From NCBI GenBank assembly GCA_016717225.1, contig JADKGB010000001.1, positions 378,727 to 442,726 of the forward strand: a stretch of 64,000 bases of DNA, read 5' to 3'. Made by a program: the position numbers and the translations under genes. A model generated the notes under the pieces. That model was not told where the DNA came from, searched no databases, and saw only the letters and a program-made list of their open reading frames with translations. Origin of the DNA: Flavobacteriales bacterium. Its GTDB lineage: Bacteria > Bacteroidota > Bacteroidia > Flavobacteriales_F > PHOS-HE28. This document shows, in pieces, positions 27,960 to 37,297 of the stretch. Numbering within the stretch: the stretch's first letter is position 1; every line of letters starts with the position of its first letter.

Positions 27960-28805
27960 TCAGATCATCGCTTTCAGGCTGAGGTCAATGCTGCCTGCAC
28001 TATGTGTTAGGGCTCCCACACTGATATAGTCAACACGACATTCGGCATACGCCCGCGCATTGGCCAAGGTGATGCCACCACTGGCCTCCGTTTCGCAAGC
28101 GCCATTGATCATTCGCACCGCTTTGTCCAGATTATCGAACCCGAAGTTATCCAGCATGATGCGCTGGATACCGGGTACTGAAAGTGCGATGGCCACTTCG
28201 CTGAGGTTGCGTGTTTCCACTTCTATGGGCAATTGCAGTCCAAGGTCAGCGAGATAGCGCTGGCATGAGCGCACCGCCTCAGGAATTCCGCCAGCGAAAT
28301 CCGTGTGATTGTCCTTGATCATCACCATGTCATACAGCCCATACCGATGGCTGTGCCCACCACCGATACGCACAGCCCATTTTTCGATGGATCGCAGGGT
28401 GGGGGTGGTTTTTCGTGTGTCCAGCACCTTGCAGCCCGTTCCCTCCAAGGCATCCACAAAGAGCCTTGTGAGCGTTGCGATCCCGCTCATGCGTTGCATG
28501 AAATTGAGGATCGTGCGCTCGGCTGTCAGGATACTTCGAGCCGGGCCCGTGAGGGTGAAAGCCACGTCACCAGCTTTCACGGTAGCACCATCTTGCAGAA
28601 GCACGCGTACCCGGAGAGCTGGATCGAAATAGGCACAAATAGCTTCCGCCAACTCCACACCGGCCAGAACTCCGTTCTGTTTCACCAGCAGGCGAGCCGC
28701 CCCACGTGCGGCAGCTGGAATGGTTGAAAGTGCTGTATGATCGCCTTCCCCGATATCCTCGGCCAACGCGCGGCGTATCAGATCTTCGGTTCCTGCGGGC
28801 AGCAC
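27960..28805 (-). CDS. nadC: Nicotinate-nucleotide pyrophosphorylase (carboxylating)
   Basis: 281 residues, the normal NadC length. It converts quinolinate and PRPP to nicotinate mononucleotide in de novo NAD synthesis. Recognisable segments are 'EDIGEGDHTALSTI', 'NFMQRMSGIATLT', 'LDTRKTTPTLRSIEKWAV' (quinolinate/PRPP contacts), 'IGGGHSHRYGLYDMVMIKDNH' region and 'SGGITLANARAYAE'. It lies between yihY and the DUF4783 gene with 3-5-base gaps, so the four genes appear co-transcribed. Confidence 0.95.
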   Translation of the reverse strand: MLPAGTEDLIRRALAEDIGEGDHTALSTIPAAARGAARLLVKQNGVLAGVELAEAICAYFDPALRVRVLLQDGATVKAGDVAFTLTGPARSILTAERTILNFMQRMSGIATLTRLFVDALEGTGCKVLDTRKTTPTLRSIEKWAVRIGGGHSHRYGLYDMVMIKDNHTDFAGGIPEAVRSCQRYLADLGLQLPIEVETRNLSEVAIALSVPGIQRIMLDNFGFDNLDKAVRMINGACETEASGGITLANARAYAECRVDYISVGALTHSAGSIDLSLKAMI

Positions 28806-28808
28806 GAC

Positions 28809-29201
28809 CTATTTGGTTGCGTTCTCGATCCTAAGTTGCTTCACGAGAACGGCGTCACCTGTTTTTTTCAGGAAGAACGTAACGCGAAAAACGCCCGATG
28901 CCGTGGTAAGCTGACCAATGCAATAGCGATCCCCCAATTTGCTGGTGCCCTCATGTTCAATGCGCAAACCCTGAGGTTCATGCTCCGTGAAGAACTTGCG
29001 CAGGATACCGGTCGCTTGGGCTTTGCTGTAATAGTCGCTGGTGGCGAGAACGGTGAGGTCCACGTTGGGTACGAGCTTTTCACCCAAGGCGTTCACATCA
29101 CCGGCACCAATGGCGGCAGACACCAGGTCTTTCACATCGGATTGACCTGAAGCCGACAGAAAGGAGAGCGAAAGCAGGAAGGAAAGGAGCAAAGTTTTCA
29201 T
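28809..29201 (-). CDS. DUF4783 family secreted protein
   Basis: A 130-residue protein with a signal peptide (MKTLLLSFLLSLSFLSASGQ) and an NTF2-like alpha/beta fold pattern (VSAAIGAGDVNALGEKLVPNVDL ... YYSKAQATGILRKFFTEH). This is the Bacteroidota family DUF4783, often placed directly upstream of nadC, as here. Probably periplasmic; the function is unknown. Confidence 0.8.
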   Translation of the reverse strand: MKTLLLSFLLSLSFLSASGQSDVKDLVSAAIGAGDVNALGEKLVPNVDLTVLATSDYYSKAQATGILRKFFTEHEPQGLRIEHEGTSKLGDRYCIGQLTTASGVFRVTFFLKKTGDAVLVKQLRIENATK

Positions 29202-29286
29202 CGCGTTGTTGGAACGTGAGCGAATTTCGCAAACACCGGGCCACAGCTAGCGGGTGAGAAGTCCATACTTGTTAACAGGATGAACG

Positions 29287-29748
29287 ATGAGAATTCGGAT
29301 TATAATGGTAGGCAGAACGGAACGGGGCTTTGTGGCCGAGGGCACAGCTCATTACTTGGATCGGCTCACGCATTGGGCCAAGGTGGAGGAGGTGGTCCTG
29401 CCCAAGTCTGTTCGTGCCACAGCCGAAGAGCAGCGCAACGAGGAGGAAAAGACCCTGTTGAAGGCCATTTCGAACGGTGGCAGGGTGGTCGTATTGGATG
29501 AAAAAGGGGCAGCAGTATCCAGTTCGGAATTCTCAAAGAAGTTAGGTGCTTGGCGCGATCAAGGAGTGCGCGATACCACTTTTGTGATCGGAGGTGCATA
29601 CGGAATGACCGAATCGGTTCGGAAGCGCGCGGATCTCGTCCTATCCTTGTCGCCCATGACATTTCCCCACCAACTGGTGCGTTTGCTTTTTGCCGAACAA
29701 TTGTACCGAGCCTATTCGCTTTTGCAAGGTTCCGGCTACCACCACTGA
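29287..29748 (+). CDS. rlmH: 23S rRNA (pseudouridine1915-N3)-methyltransferase
   Basis: A 153-residue SPOUT-family enzyme that methylates pseudouridine 1915 in helix 69 of 23S rRNA using SAM. The knot region is visible as 'VVVLDEKGAAVSSSEFS', 'FVIGGAYGMTESV' and the C-terminal 'LSLSPMTFPHQLVRLLFAEQLYRAYSLLQGSGYHH', which is nearly invariant and ends in the conserved Tyr-His. Single gene, divergent from DUF4783. Confidence 0.95.
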   Translation: MRIRIIMVGRTERGFVAEGTAHYLDRLTHWAKVEEVVLPKSVRATAEEQRNEEEKTLLKAISNGGRVVVLDEKGAAVSSSEFSKKLGAWRDQGVRDTTFVIGGAYGMTESVRKRADLVLSLSPMTFPHQLVRLLFAEQLYRAYSLLQGSGYHH

Positions 29749-29795
29749 GAGAGGCAAATGATCGATAAGCCAAAGGTGACCTAGAAGGAACCGAG

Positions 29796-31250
29796 ATGTT
29801 GCAGTACGGTACGAAGTTGGAGATCCACTACTGGGAGTACTTGGTGCTCCTCTTGTATGTGGTCCTGCTCTTCCTGTTCTTTTCAAGGCGGAAGCGACTC
29901 AAAGTGAAGTCCCAACCGGAATACAAATACTTCGTTCTTGGCATGTTCGCGAAGGTTTTTGGAGGCTTCACCTTCGCACTTCTTTACTTCTATTGGTTCC
30001 CAGGAGGGGATACGATCTCCTATTTCTTCTCGTCCGTCCCAATGGTCAAGCTCCTGCAGTCGGATCCGGTCGCCTTCTTCCATGTTTTGTTCGGAGAGAA
30101 CACGATCGAGTCCCGGAACGCATTCACCGAAGAAACCGGGAGGCCGTTCATGTACATCTACTTGGATGATCGGCAGTTCATGGTAGTTCGACTGGCGACC
30201 TTTTTCACGCTTATCGGATTCAATAGTTTTCTCATAACCACGGTGATCTTTTCCACCTTCACTTTCTTTGGGATCTGGCGTTTGTACCAGACCATGTACA
30301 GGTACTTTCCGCGATTGCACAAGGAGCTTGCCATCGCTGTGCTGCTTATGCCGAACGTATTGGTATGGGGATCTTCCATCATCAAGGATAGCATTACGTT
30401 CTCCGCGTTCTGTTTTGTGATCCACGCGGTGGATAACCTATGGTTCCGTAAAATAGATCAAGTGCGATCGGTAGTGATCCTCATTGTGGGATCCATATTG
30501 ATGATCTGGATCAAATCATATATTTTCATGTGCTTGTTGCCCGTCATGGTTGTTTGGATCTCTTACGCGCGCATCAGTCGGATAAAGAACGCTGCCATCA
30601 AGGTCATTGTCTTGCCTGTTGTTTTCATAATAGTTGTGTCCGGAATTCTAACCGTGCTAAGCATTTTCGGGGACCAGTTCGGGAGCTTCTCTCTCGACAA
30701 TGCGCTTGCGAACATCGTTAGTGTCCAGCGCGATCTTGCCACCAATCCAGAGTATGGCACGAACTCGTTCAATGTCGGCATAATGGAACCCACCTGGGCA
30801 AGTGTTCTTTCGAAAGCACCTATTGCATTGCCAGCTGCTCTTTTCAGGCCTTTTGTAACGGAGTGCACCAACTTTGTCATGTTGCTTTCCGGCTTCGAGA
30901 ACCTGCTTGTGCTTGGCCTCTTCGTTCGGGTTCTGTTCAAATCCCGATTGGTGTTCTTCGGGTCGGCATTGGCGGGCAATCCACTGGTTCTCGTTTGCTT
31001 CTCCTTTACCATTCTGTACGGGTTCGTAACAGGGATCACAACCCCCAATTTCGGGGCGCTTGTCCGGTTCAAGATCCCCCTCGAACCATTGTTCGTGAGC
31101 GGAATGTTCATCGTCCTGTTCTTGTTGAAGGAACGCAAACGATTAAGAGGCCGAGGAGAAACCTTCAGGTTCGAGAACTATCGGGATGGTGATCCGTATG
31201 TGACACGGGGTAAGAACGGTATGCCTGCACCCGGGTATAAGCTCCAATGA
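29796..31250 (+). CDS. Polytopic membrane protein, possible O-antigen/EPS polymerase
   Basis: A 484-residue protein with about ten transmembrane segments. After the second helix comes 'YWFPGGDTISYFF', and a large periplasmic loop follows near residues 310-340. 'MPNVLVWGSSIIKDS' is a motif seen in membrane proteins of Bacteroidota polysaccharide clusters. The layout and the 4-base overlap with a glycosyltransferase fit a Wzy-type polymerase or ligase, but no family signature proves it. Confidence 0.55.
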   Translation: MLQYGTKLEIHYWEYLVLLLYVVLLFLFFSRRKRLKVKSQPEYKYFVLGMFAKVFGGFTFALLYFYWFPGGDTISYFFSSVPMVKLLQSDPVAFFHVLFGENTIESRNAFTEETGRPFMYIYLDDRQFMVVRLATFFTLIGFNSFLITTVIFSTFTFFGIWRLYQTMYRYFPRLHKELAIAVLLMPNVLVWGSSIIKDSITFSAFCFVIHAVDNLWFRKIDQVRSVVILIVGSILMIWIKSYIFMCLLPVMVVWISYARISRIKNAAIKVIVLPVVFIIVVSGILTVLSIFGDQFGSFSLDNALANIVSVQRDLATNPEYGTNSFNVGIMEPTWASVLSKAPIALPAALFRPFVTECTNFVMLLSGFENLLVLGLFVRVLFKSRLVFFGSALAGNPLVLVCFSFTILYGFVTGITTPNFGALVRFKIPLEPLFVSGMFIVLFLLKERKRLRGRGETFRFENYRDGDPYVTRGKNGMPAPGYKLQ

Positions 31251-32476
31251 AGCGCACGCTGCTCTTCTTGGATTACTGGAGTCTGCATGAACCCCTTACA
31301 CAAGCCACAGTGCTGCCAACTCTGCGCATGTTGTTGGAGGAAGAACTAGCTGAGAGAGTGTTGCTGGTGACCGTTGAGCGAGGTCCAAAGGCGGTTAATA
31401 GAGCTTCTGCTTTGGGGCCTGGATTGGAGCATGTGCCTTTGATCGCGCATGATCTTGGCCTGAAGCCGCTGGCGCGTGCCCTGGATCTGCTCAAAATAGT
31501 GCCGCGGGTTTCGGCCATCGCACGCGAACAGGATGCGCGTTTTCTTATGGCACGTGGAGTGGTCGCAGGTGGCTTCGCACATTTCGTTCATCGGCGCACC
31601 GGGATCCCTTATGCCGTTGATTATTTTGAACCCCATAACGACTATATGACGGATGTGGGCGAATGGACCAAAGGAGGCCTATTGGATCGTGGGCTTTCTT
31701 CGCTGATCCGCTCCCAACAGCGAACAGCGCAATATTGTGTATGCGTGACCAGGAATTACCGGGAAAGACTCGTTGCTATGGGAGCGAACAAGGATCGACT
31801 GCTCGTGGCGCCTTGCCCGGTTGACGAGCAGAAGATGCATTTCGATCCGGAGCAACGTGCCCGAATACGTGCGGAGTTAAGGTGGAGCGATGGGGTTATC
31901 GCGGTTTACGCAGGCAAGTTCGGCGGACTCTATCATCGCGAACATGCGTTCCGAGCATTTGCAGAAGCTCAGCGTATCGTAGGTGACGGTTTTGGACTGG
32001 TCCTGCTCACCCCGCATCCAGAAGATGAAGTGCGTTCGGGGTTGCGCAGCGCAGGTTATGTCGGTGACCGTGTCTTGGTGAAGTACGCTGAACACCATGA
32101 AGTGCCGGCCTATCTATCCGCATCGGATATTGCTTTCGCACCCTACCGTGGCACGATCAGCAGCGCGTGCATAAGCCCGATGAAGATCGGCGAGTATTGG
32201 GCGAACGGCCTGCCCGTGCTGCTTACACGAGGAGTAGGTGATGACAGTGTCATCATCGAGCAGGACCCATACGCTGGTGCGGTGTTCGATCCCGAAGGAA
32301 GTGATCTGCCAAGCGCGATGCAAAGTGTGCTTCGAACCATTGCCCAAAAAGACCAGCGCATCCGCACGTCGCATTTGGCAACGAAGTATCGGAGCATGGA
32401 CCGTACACGCGAAGCCTACCGCACGATCCTCGGGAACGCCTGGGGCACTGTTCACCTAGCGGAACAAAGCCGCTAA
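31247..32476 (+). CDS. Glycosyltransferase (GT-B fold)
   Basis: A 409-residue glycosyltransferase. Its N-terminal domain starts 'LFLDYWSLHEPLTQATVLPTL', and the C-terminal donor domain holds 'VIAVYAGKFGGLYH', 'PAYLSASDIAFAPYRG' and 'SPMKIGEYWANGLPVLLTRG', the last being the conserved Glu-containing nucleotide-sugar loop of GT4/GT1-like proteins. It starts within the stop of the membrane protein and its 3' end overlaps the convergent GT2 gene by 21 bases. Confidence 0.85.
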   Translation: MKRTLLFLDYWSLHEPLTQATVLPTLRMLLEEELAERVLLVTVERGPKAVNRASALGPGLEHVPLIAHDLGLKPLARALDLLKIVPRVSAIAREQDARFLMARGVVAGGFAHFVHRRTGIPYAVDYFEPHNDYMTDVGEWTKGGLLDRGLSSLIRSQQRTAQYCVCVTRNYRERLVAMGANKDRLLVAPCPVDEQKMHFDPEQRARIRAELRWSDGVIAVYAGKFGGLYHREHAFRAFAEAQRIVGDGFGLVLLTPHPEDEVRSGLRSAGYVGDRVLVKYAEHHEVPAYLSASDIAFAPYRGTISSACISPMKIGEYWANGLPVLLTRGVGDDSVIIEQDPYAGAVFDPEGSDLPSAMQSVLRTIAQKDQRIRTSHLATKYRSMDRTREAYRTILGNAWGTVHLAEQSR

Positions 32477-33265
32477 CGACCTTAACGGTCGCCCGGCATG
32501 GAAATATGCGCCACACATCATACGTCGCACGATCCTGTTCGCTCTGAGCAATTGTTCAGGGGTCACTTGTTCCGGTCGTTCACGCATCCAACGAAGAACC
32601 TCGTGATAACAATGCTCCAACCGTTCCAATGCGATCATTGAACTCTGTCCGGTCACGCGATATAGAAGAACAGGTTCCGTGGTGTAACCGTATTGCCGTC
32701 CCCGGGCGATCTCCAGATAGAACATCAGGTCCTCGGCATGTGTGAGGTCTTCACGAAAGCGAACAGCGCCTACGGCTTCACGCCGGATCAGCCACGTGTT
32801 CCCAAAAAAGCAGCGCCTGTCGAAAGCAAGAAGCAACGGGAACGGGTCACCTGTGAAAGACGGCACATAGCGACGCTCAGAAGGTCGCAGCGCAGCGTCA
32901 CAATACACGACAGCGCCGTCAACGAACGAGATCGAAGGGTTGTTCTTGAACACACCCAGGCGATGCTCGATGCTGCGAATTGGCAGCTGGTCATCAGCAT
33001 CCAAAAAACAGATGAAGTCCCCATCGGCCTTGGCCAATGCTGTGTTCCGTGCGTGGCTTACACCATGTTGGGTTTGATGGATCACGGTCGATCGCGGTTC
33101 ACGTATCGCATCGAGCACATGAGCCGTTCCATCCGTGCTACCGTCGTTCACCACGATCACTTGCACGTTCGCATGGCTTTGATGCAATGCGGAATTGATC
33201 GCATCAGCTACAAAGCTTTCAGCATTGTGTGCCGGTATGATGATGGAGACGAGCGAGGAGGACAT
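32456..33265 (-). CDS. Glycosyltransferase family 2
   Basis: A 269-residue inverting GT-A enzyme: 'VSIIIPAHNAESFVADAINSAL' with 'VIVVNDGSTDGTAHVLD' binds the nucleotide, and 'DFICFLDADDQL' carries the metal-binding DxD. The substrate is not predictable. It is the last gene of a minus-strand operon running from the second flippase, and overlaps the convergent glycosyltransferase tail to tail. Confidence 0.93.
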   Translation of the reverse strand: MSSSLVSIIIPAHNAESFVADAINSALHQSHANVQVIVVNDGSTDGTAHVLDAIREPRSTVIHQTQHGVSHARNTALAKADGDFICFLDADDQLPIRSIEHRLGVFKNNPSISFVDGAVVYCDAALRPSERRYVPSFTGDPFPLLLAFDRRCFFGNTWLIRREAVGAVRFREDLTHAEDLMFYLEIARGRQYGYTTEPVLLYRVTGQSSMIALERLEHCYHEVLRWMRERPEQVTPEQLLRANRIVRRMMCGAYFHAGRPLRSLAALFR

Positions 33266-33307
33266 TGTGCAGCCTGAAAGACTATTTACAGATGACCTCC
33301 TATGCGG

Positions 33308-34420
33308 TTACGACCGTGTTCCTTTTATAAGCGACTCGACCTGATCGAGCAAATGACCGATCGTTCGCTTACTGGCAAATGCGACCCGTTCACTGCGCTT
33401 TTGGGATGTGTTCAACTCGGTGAACCTTGCTACGGCATCGTTGAAAATGGCGGGGAAGCTCTTTGGATCCGGGGCCATCAACAATAGATCCTGATGCGGC
33501 TCGTACTCCAAGGTCCAAGTGCCAACGATCAAGTTTCCCGTGCTCAGGTATTCCAGCACTTTATGCGGATTGGCCCGTTCCAACATCCTGCGGTCCGTGT
33601 TGAAACAGAAGGTGAGAATATCCGCAGCGCGCACCAGTGGGATCAGCTCATCCTTCGTCTTCAAACCGGTAAAAAACACATTGGGGGATCGTTTCAATCG
33701 CTGGAAGGCTTCATTTGGAAAGTCATGGTCCACAATGCCGATGAACTGGAAGGCCAGGGTCGGGTGTTCATGTGCAACAACGAGCAAGGCTTCCCAATCG
33801 ATGTAGGTATTGAAGAATTGCCCGCTGTAAACAACCGTTCGAGGCGGTGCAACACGTGCATCCTCCAAACCGGCCTGGTCGTTCAGCCAACGTGAGTCCA
33901 ATGCGTGGCCGATCTTATGGATCCGAGCGTTCGGGGCAATGGTGAGCACTTTCACGTTGATCGCATCGGCGGTTGTCACGATCAGATCGGCGGATCGCAT
34001 CAGGCCATGCCCGTGGTACAGAATGTCATAATCCACCAGGTGCAATAACCGGAAAGCAGGATGATCAGGGAACCACTGCATCCGGCTTGTATCGAAACAC
34101 CAAATGATATCGAACCGAGCGCCGGCCTGTTCTTCCAACAACCGTATCATGCGCCCATAGTACCAGCGATGGATCAGGCGTGGCAGTCGATTCACGCCTT
34201 TCAGCCAATGTTTGCTGGACACCTCACGAACGCCTCCATGCTCCGGGGGGGGCACGTTCTCGTGGTGCGCACGAACAGGACCCCACCAGAACACGTGATT
34301 ACCGCGTGCCATCAGGCCTTGGGCAACATGGTGCTTGCTCATATGCAACCCTCGCCAACCTTCTGGCGAAATGATCAATATGTTCTTGCCACGGAGATCC
34401 ATCGGGTCAAATCTGGGCAT
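33308..34420 (-). CDS. Glycosyltransferase family 1-like protein
   Basis: Up to 370 residues. An ATG at 34402 (MDLRGKNILIISPEGW) may be the true start. The acceptor domain opens with 'NILIISPEGWRGLHMSKHHVA' and the donor domain includes 'TVVYSGQFFNTYIDW', 'NVFFTGLKTKDELIPLVRAADILTF' and 'NPHKVLEYLSTGNLIVGT', matching TuaH/GT1-like enzymes that glycosylate cell-surface polymers. Third glycosyltransferase of the minus-strand block. Confidence 0.83.
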   Translation of the reverse strand: MPRFDPMDLRGKNILIISPEGWRGLHMSKHHVAQGLMARGNHVFWWGPVRAHHENVPPPEHGGVREVSSKHWLKGVNRLPRLIHRWYYGRMIRLLEEQAGARFDIIWCFDTSRMQWFPDHPAFRLLHLVDYDILYHGHGLMRSADLIVTTADAINVKVLTIAPNARIHKIGHALDSRWLNDQAGLEDARVAPPRTVVYSGQFFNTYIDWEALLVVAHEHPTLAFQFIGIVDHDFPNEAFQRLKRSPNVFFTGLKTKDELIPLVRAADILTFCFNTDRRMLERANPHKVLEYLSTGNLIVGTWTLEYEPHQDLLLMAPDPKSFPAIFNDAVARFTELNTSQKRSERVAFASKRTIGHLLDQVESLIKGTRS

Positions 34421-34459
34421 TCAGTTCGGGTGCGGGCGATCGGGTGGAGCGTCGTGCGA

Positions 34460-35626
34460 TCACATGGAATCATACAAATGGTACAGCGCATCCATCTTGC
34501 GTTCAATGCTGATCATCGTTCGAAGCACATCGACGTTCTGCCGGGCGAAATCCGCTCGCTCCGCTTTGCTTGGTGACTCCTTCAGCCACTCCAATGTTCG
34601 GTTGGCAATGGCCTGCCGGTCCTTGAAAGGCACCACTTTCACTCCCTTCACACGGGCCGGGTCGAGGTCATGCATCAGTCCGCTTCGGGTGAATACGCAT
34701 GGGACTCCAGCGATCAAGGATTCGGCATAGACCAGGCCAAAGGCCTCTGCATGCTGGTCCTCTGGCACATGAACGAATACATCGAAGACGTGGAAAAGAT
34801 CCACCACGTCCGGTTCGAAATACACGGTTTTCCATGAACCCGCCGGCAGTTTGGCGAGCAATGTTTCATAGCGTTCGGTATGCGGCGTGCCCTTCCAGTT
34901 GAAGATGAACAATTGCGCATCGGGGTGAACAGCGAGCACATCGCCGAAGGCGGGAATGGAATGGTCGAGTCCTTTCCATTCGAACGGCCTGGCGATCATG
35001 CCGATCACCTTGCCGGTTCCATCCCGGCGGATACCATGCTTGCGGCACAAGTCCTCGAGCTTGGCCTCGGCGGGTCGCGAAATTTTGTCGAGGTCGTATC
35101 CGTGATAGATCAGGACCACTTTTTCCTTCGGCACTTTTTCCCATTTCAAGAGCACCTCCTCCGTGCTATGGGTGATGGCAATGATGCGGTCCGTCAAGCG
35201 GTTGTTGAGCCGATCGTAAAGGACACCCTTGATAGGGTGGTATTTATGGTTATGTGTGCTGTGGTGCCGTGTGTACACAGTTCGCCCGATGCCGGTGAGT
35301 TTGGCGGCGATAAGCCCGAAGAACGTGGCTTCGAGCAGGTTGAAATGGATGATATCCGGACGTGAGGTACGATAATGCGACATGAGCCCCCGGATAGCTT
35401 TGATCGAATCCTTGCGACCTTGGTAGATCAGTGTCGTTGATGCAAAGCCCTTGTTGCGGATGTACCGTTGCACCGCGCAATCCTCCACGGGATTCAGGAA
35501 AACGAATTCCAGCTCAACGCGCGAACGGTCCCAGTGGTCAACGAGTTGCTGGTATTCGGTGCTATCGGTGACGTTGCTGACCACGTACAGAACCTTTTTC
35601 AATACAGGGGATCGAGGTTCCGTCAT
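34460..35626 (-). CDS. Glycosyltransferase family 4
   Basis: A 388-residue GT4 enzyme. The N-terminal domain includes 'IHFNLLEATFFGLIAAKLTGI'. The middle has 'IAITHSTEEVLLKWEKVPKEKVVLIYHGYDL', typical of the linker, and the donor domain 'IGMIARPFEWKGLDHSIPAF' and 'EAFGLVYAESLIAGVPCV' holds the conserved E-x7-E motif. Likely membrane-associated. It belongs to the operon with the flippase upstream and two glycosyltransferases downstream. Confidence 0.9.
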   Translation of the reverse strand: MTEPRSPVLKKVLYVVSNVTDSTEYQQLVDHWDRSRVELEFVFLNPVEDCAVQRYIRNKGFASTTLIYQGRKDSIKAIRGLMSHYRTSRPDIIHFNLLEATFFGLIAAKLTGIGRTVYTRHHSTHNHKYHPIKGVLYDRLNNRLTDRIIAITHSTEEVLLKWEKVPKEKVVLIYHGYDLDKISRPAEAKLEDLCRKHGIRRDGTGKVIGMIARPFEWKGLDHSIPAFGDVLAVHPDAQLFIFNWKGTPHTERYETLLAKLPAGSWKTVYFEPDVVDLFHVFDVFVHVPEDQHAEAFGLVYAESLIAGVPCVFTRSGLMHDLDPARVKGVKVVPFKDRQAIANRTLEWLKESPSKAERADFARQNVDVLRTMISIERKMDALYHLYDSM

Positions 35627-35659
35627 ACTGTTCCCACGCGTGGTTGCATTTATCGATGG

Positions 35660-35848
35660 TTAATGGCTCTTTTGGCGCAAGGGTAGGGTAGCAAGGATCT
35701 TCACGAAGATCCGTCCAATACTAGCGTGGCCAAAGTAACCCAATGTTGGATCAGGATGGGTCCAGTCGAGGGCAGGAAGAAGCTCGTTCATGTTCAACGA
35801 ACCATGACCAGAACGGATCCGGTCGATCACTGGGAAAATATCATCCAT
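35660..35848 (-). CDS. Possible 62-residue protein between flippase and glycosyltransferase
   Basis: An open frame whose ATG overlaps the flippase stop by 8 bases, as in coupled translation, and which fills most of a 214-base gap in an otherwise tight operon. The product (MDDIFPVIDRIRSGHGSL ... FVKILATLPLRQKSH) has no recognised domain. It may be a small protein, the remnant of a larger lost gene, or chance. Confidence 0.35.
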   Translation of the reverse strand: MDDIFPVIDRIRSGHGSLNMNELLPALDWTHPDPTLGYFGHASIGRIFVKILATLPLRQKSH

Positions 35849-37259
35849 TGAGAGAGGGCCACCAGGAGCCGACGATCAGAAAACGAACCGCGGCCATGAC
35901 CAGTGCTATCATCGAAGCGGCGATAAGAGTGGTGGCCGTTGAACGCCAGGGGTTATTTCCCGTTCGGGCAAGGATCGCACCGCTTTGGAACATGTAAGCA
36001 AGTGCATTGCAACATGCGAACAGCAGCACAATACTTCGTGAGTCTTGGAACAACCAGGTTCCTGCGACCGCGGCTGAAACATTCACCAGGAAGAGGGTGA
36101 GATTGAACATGAACAGGCTTTTCTCTTTTCGCTGCGTGTTGTACACGGAAGAGATCGGTTCACTCAACAACCGGAACAGATAAAGCGGACCCATCACGCC
36201 ACAATAGGCACCGGCCAATGCCCATTCAGGGCCCAGGATCAGTTGGAAGATCAGATCGCCGAAGAAGACCAGGGAAACGAACGGCACAAGGCCCAACGCA
36301 CGAAGTCTCGCGTACATGCGTCGCACCAGGATCCCCAGTGCATTGGTATCATTCCCGAGTTCGTTGGCCTTTTGGATGAAAACCGATGAGAGACTGTATC
36401 CAAAGAGCCGGAGCGGCATCAGCAGTAACGAACTCGCCAATGTGAAACAACCAGTGGCCTTGTTGTCTCCGATCGCGGACAGTGCGAAAATCGGCAACTG
36501 GAGCGCAAAAAAACTTAGCCACGACCCTGGAAAAATGTACAACGGATACTCCTTGTACTCCAAGGCCACAGACCCCAAGGATGTGTGCGAGCCCTTTCGG
36601 AAGAGGTCTTGCAGGCCGTGTTTCCGAAGGCCGAACAAATACCAGATCGCGGCCAGCGAACGCACAAGCACATCACCGAAGATGAGCCCCCAATGTGCGC
36701 CCTGGGTAGCGAAGCCAGTACCCATGTTCAGCAGGCGGGTGGAAATGTTCGTGAACGAATTCACCTTCGCATTGGTGCTGAACGCTTTGGCGCGCATGTT
36801 CCAGTTGGCCATCATTTGGGTGGCACCTACCATCAACGCCATCCACGGGATCAGCATGCACCAAGGGCCCATCACCGACCAGCTTGGAAGGATGGAATAG
36901 AGGAATGACGGAAAGAGGAATACCGGAAGCGAAAGCGCCGTAACGCCCAGCAGGAGCGCGAAGGCCAGCCTGACGAGCGCGAAGAATTTCGACTGTTCTT
37001 TCGGAAGTACGAATGCTGCCGGGTAACCGAATCCACCCAGAACGGTCAAGTTGCTCGCGATGCTGGTGAACAGTCCATAAACACCGTAAGCCACCGGGCC
37101 GTATATGTGCGCAACGATCGGGGTCAAGATGATCTGCGAGCCGATGTTCACCGCCGCGTCGCTGAACGTGTACAGTGCATTCCGCGCGAAACTTCCCTTG
37201 TTCCGAACGGACGCCAGGTCGCGTTTCAGGGCATCCAGGCCGCGTCGGATCGGGATCAT
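35841..37259 (-). CDS. Oligosaccharide flippase (second Wzx-like protein)
   Basis: About 472 residues from the ATG at 37259. A longer in-frame start at 37298 would meet the divergent ham1 start codon, so the shorter one is chosen. It has twelve or more hydrophobic segments, with the family N-terminal pattern 'SFARNALYTFSDAAVNIGSQIILTPIVAHIYGP'. It exports lipid-linked oligosaccharide. It heads a minus-strand block of three glycosyltransferases, separate from the nonulosonate flippase 16 kb away. Confidence 0.88.
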   Translation of the reverse strand: MIPIRRGLDALKRDLASVRNKGSFARNALYTFSDAAVNIGSQIILTPIVAHIYGPVAYGVYGLFTSIASNLTVLGGFGYPAAFVLPKEQSKFFALVRLAFALLLGVTALSLPVFLFPSFLYSILPSWSVMGPWCMLIPWMALMVGATQMMANWNMRAKAFSTNAKVNSFTNISTRLLNMGTGFATQGAHWGLIFGDVLVRSLAAIWYLFGLRKHGLQDLFRKGSHTSLGSVALEYKEYPLYIFPGSWLSFFALQLPIFALSAIGDNKATGCFTLASSLLLMPLRLFGYSLSSVFIQKANELGNDTNALGILVRRMYARLRALGLVPFVSLVFFGDLIFQLILGPEWALAGAYCGVMGPLYLFRLLSEPISSVYNTQRKEKSLFMFNLTLFLVNVSAAVAGTWLFQDSRSIVLLFACCNALAYMFQSGAILARTGNNPWRSTATTLIAASMIALVMAAVRFLIVGSWWPSLNG

Positions 37260-37297
37260 GCTTGGGCGTGTGATGAGCAAGACGTACCTCTGCCCCA

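Noticed and set aside
32475..32495. GACC/GGTC hairpin between convergent glycosyltransferases as a terminator
   Set aside because: A four-base stem inside or next to coding overlap without a T run is too weak.
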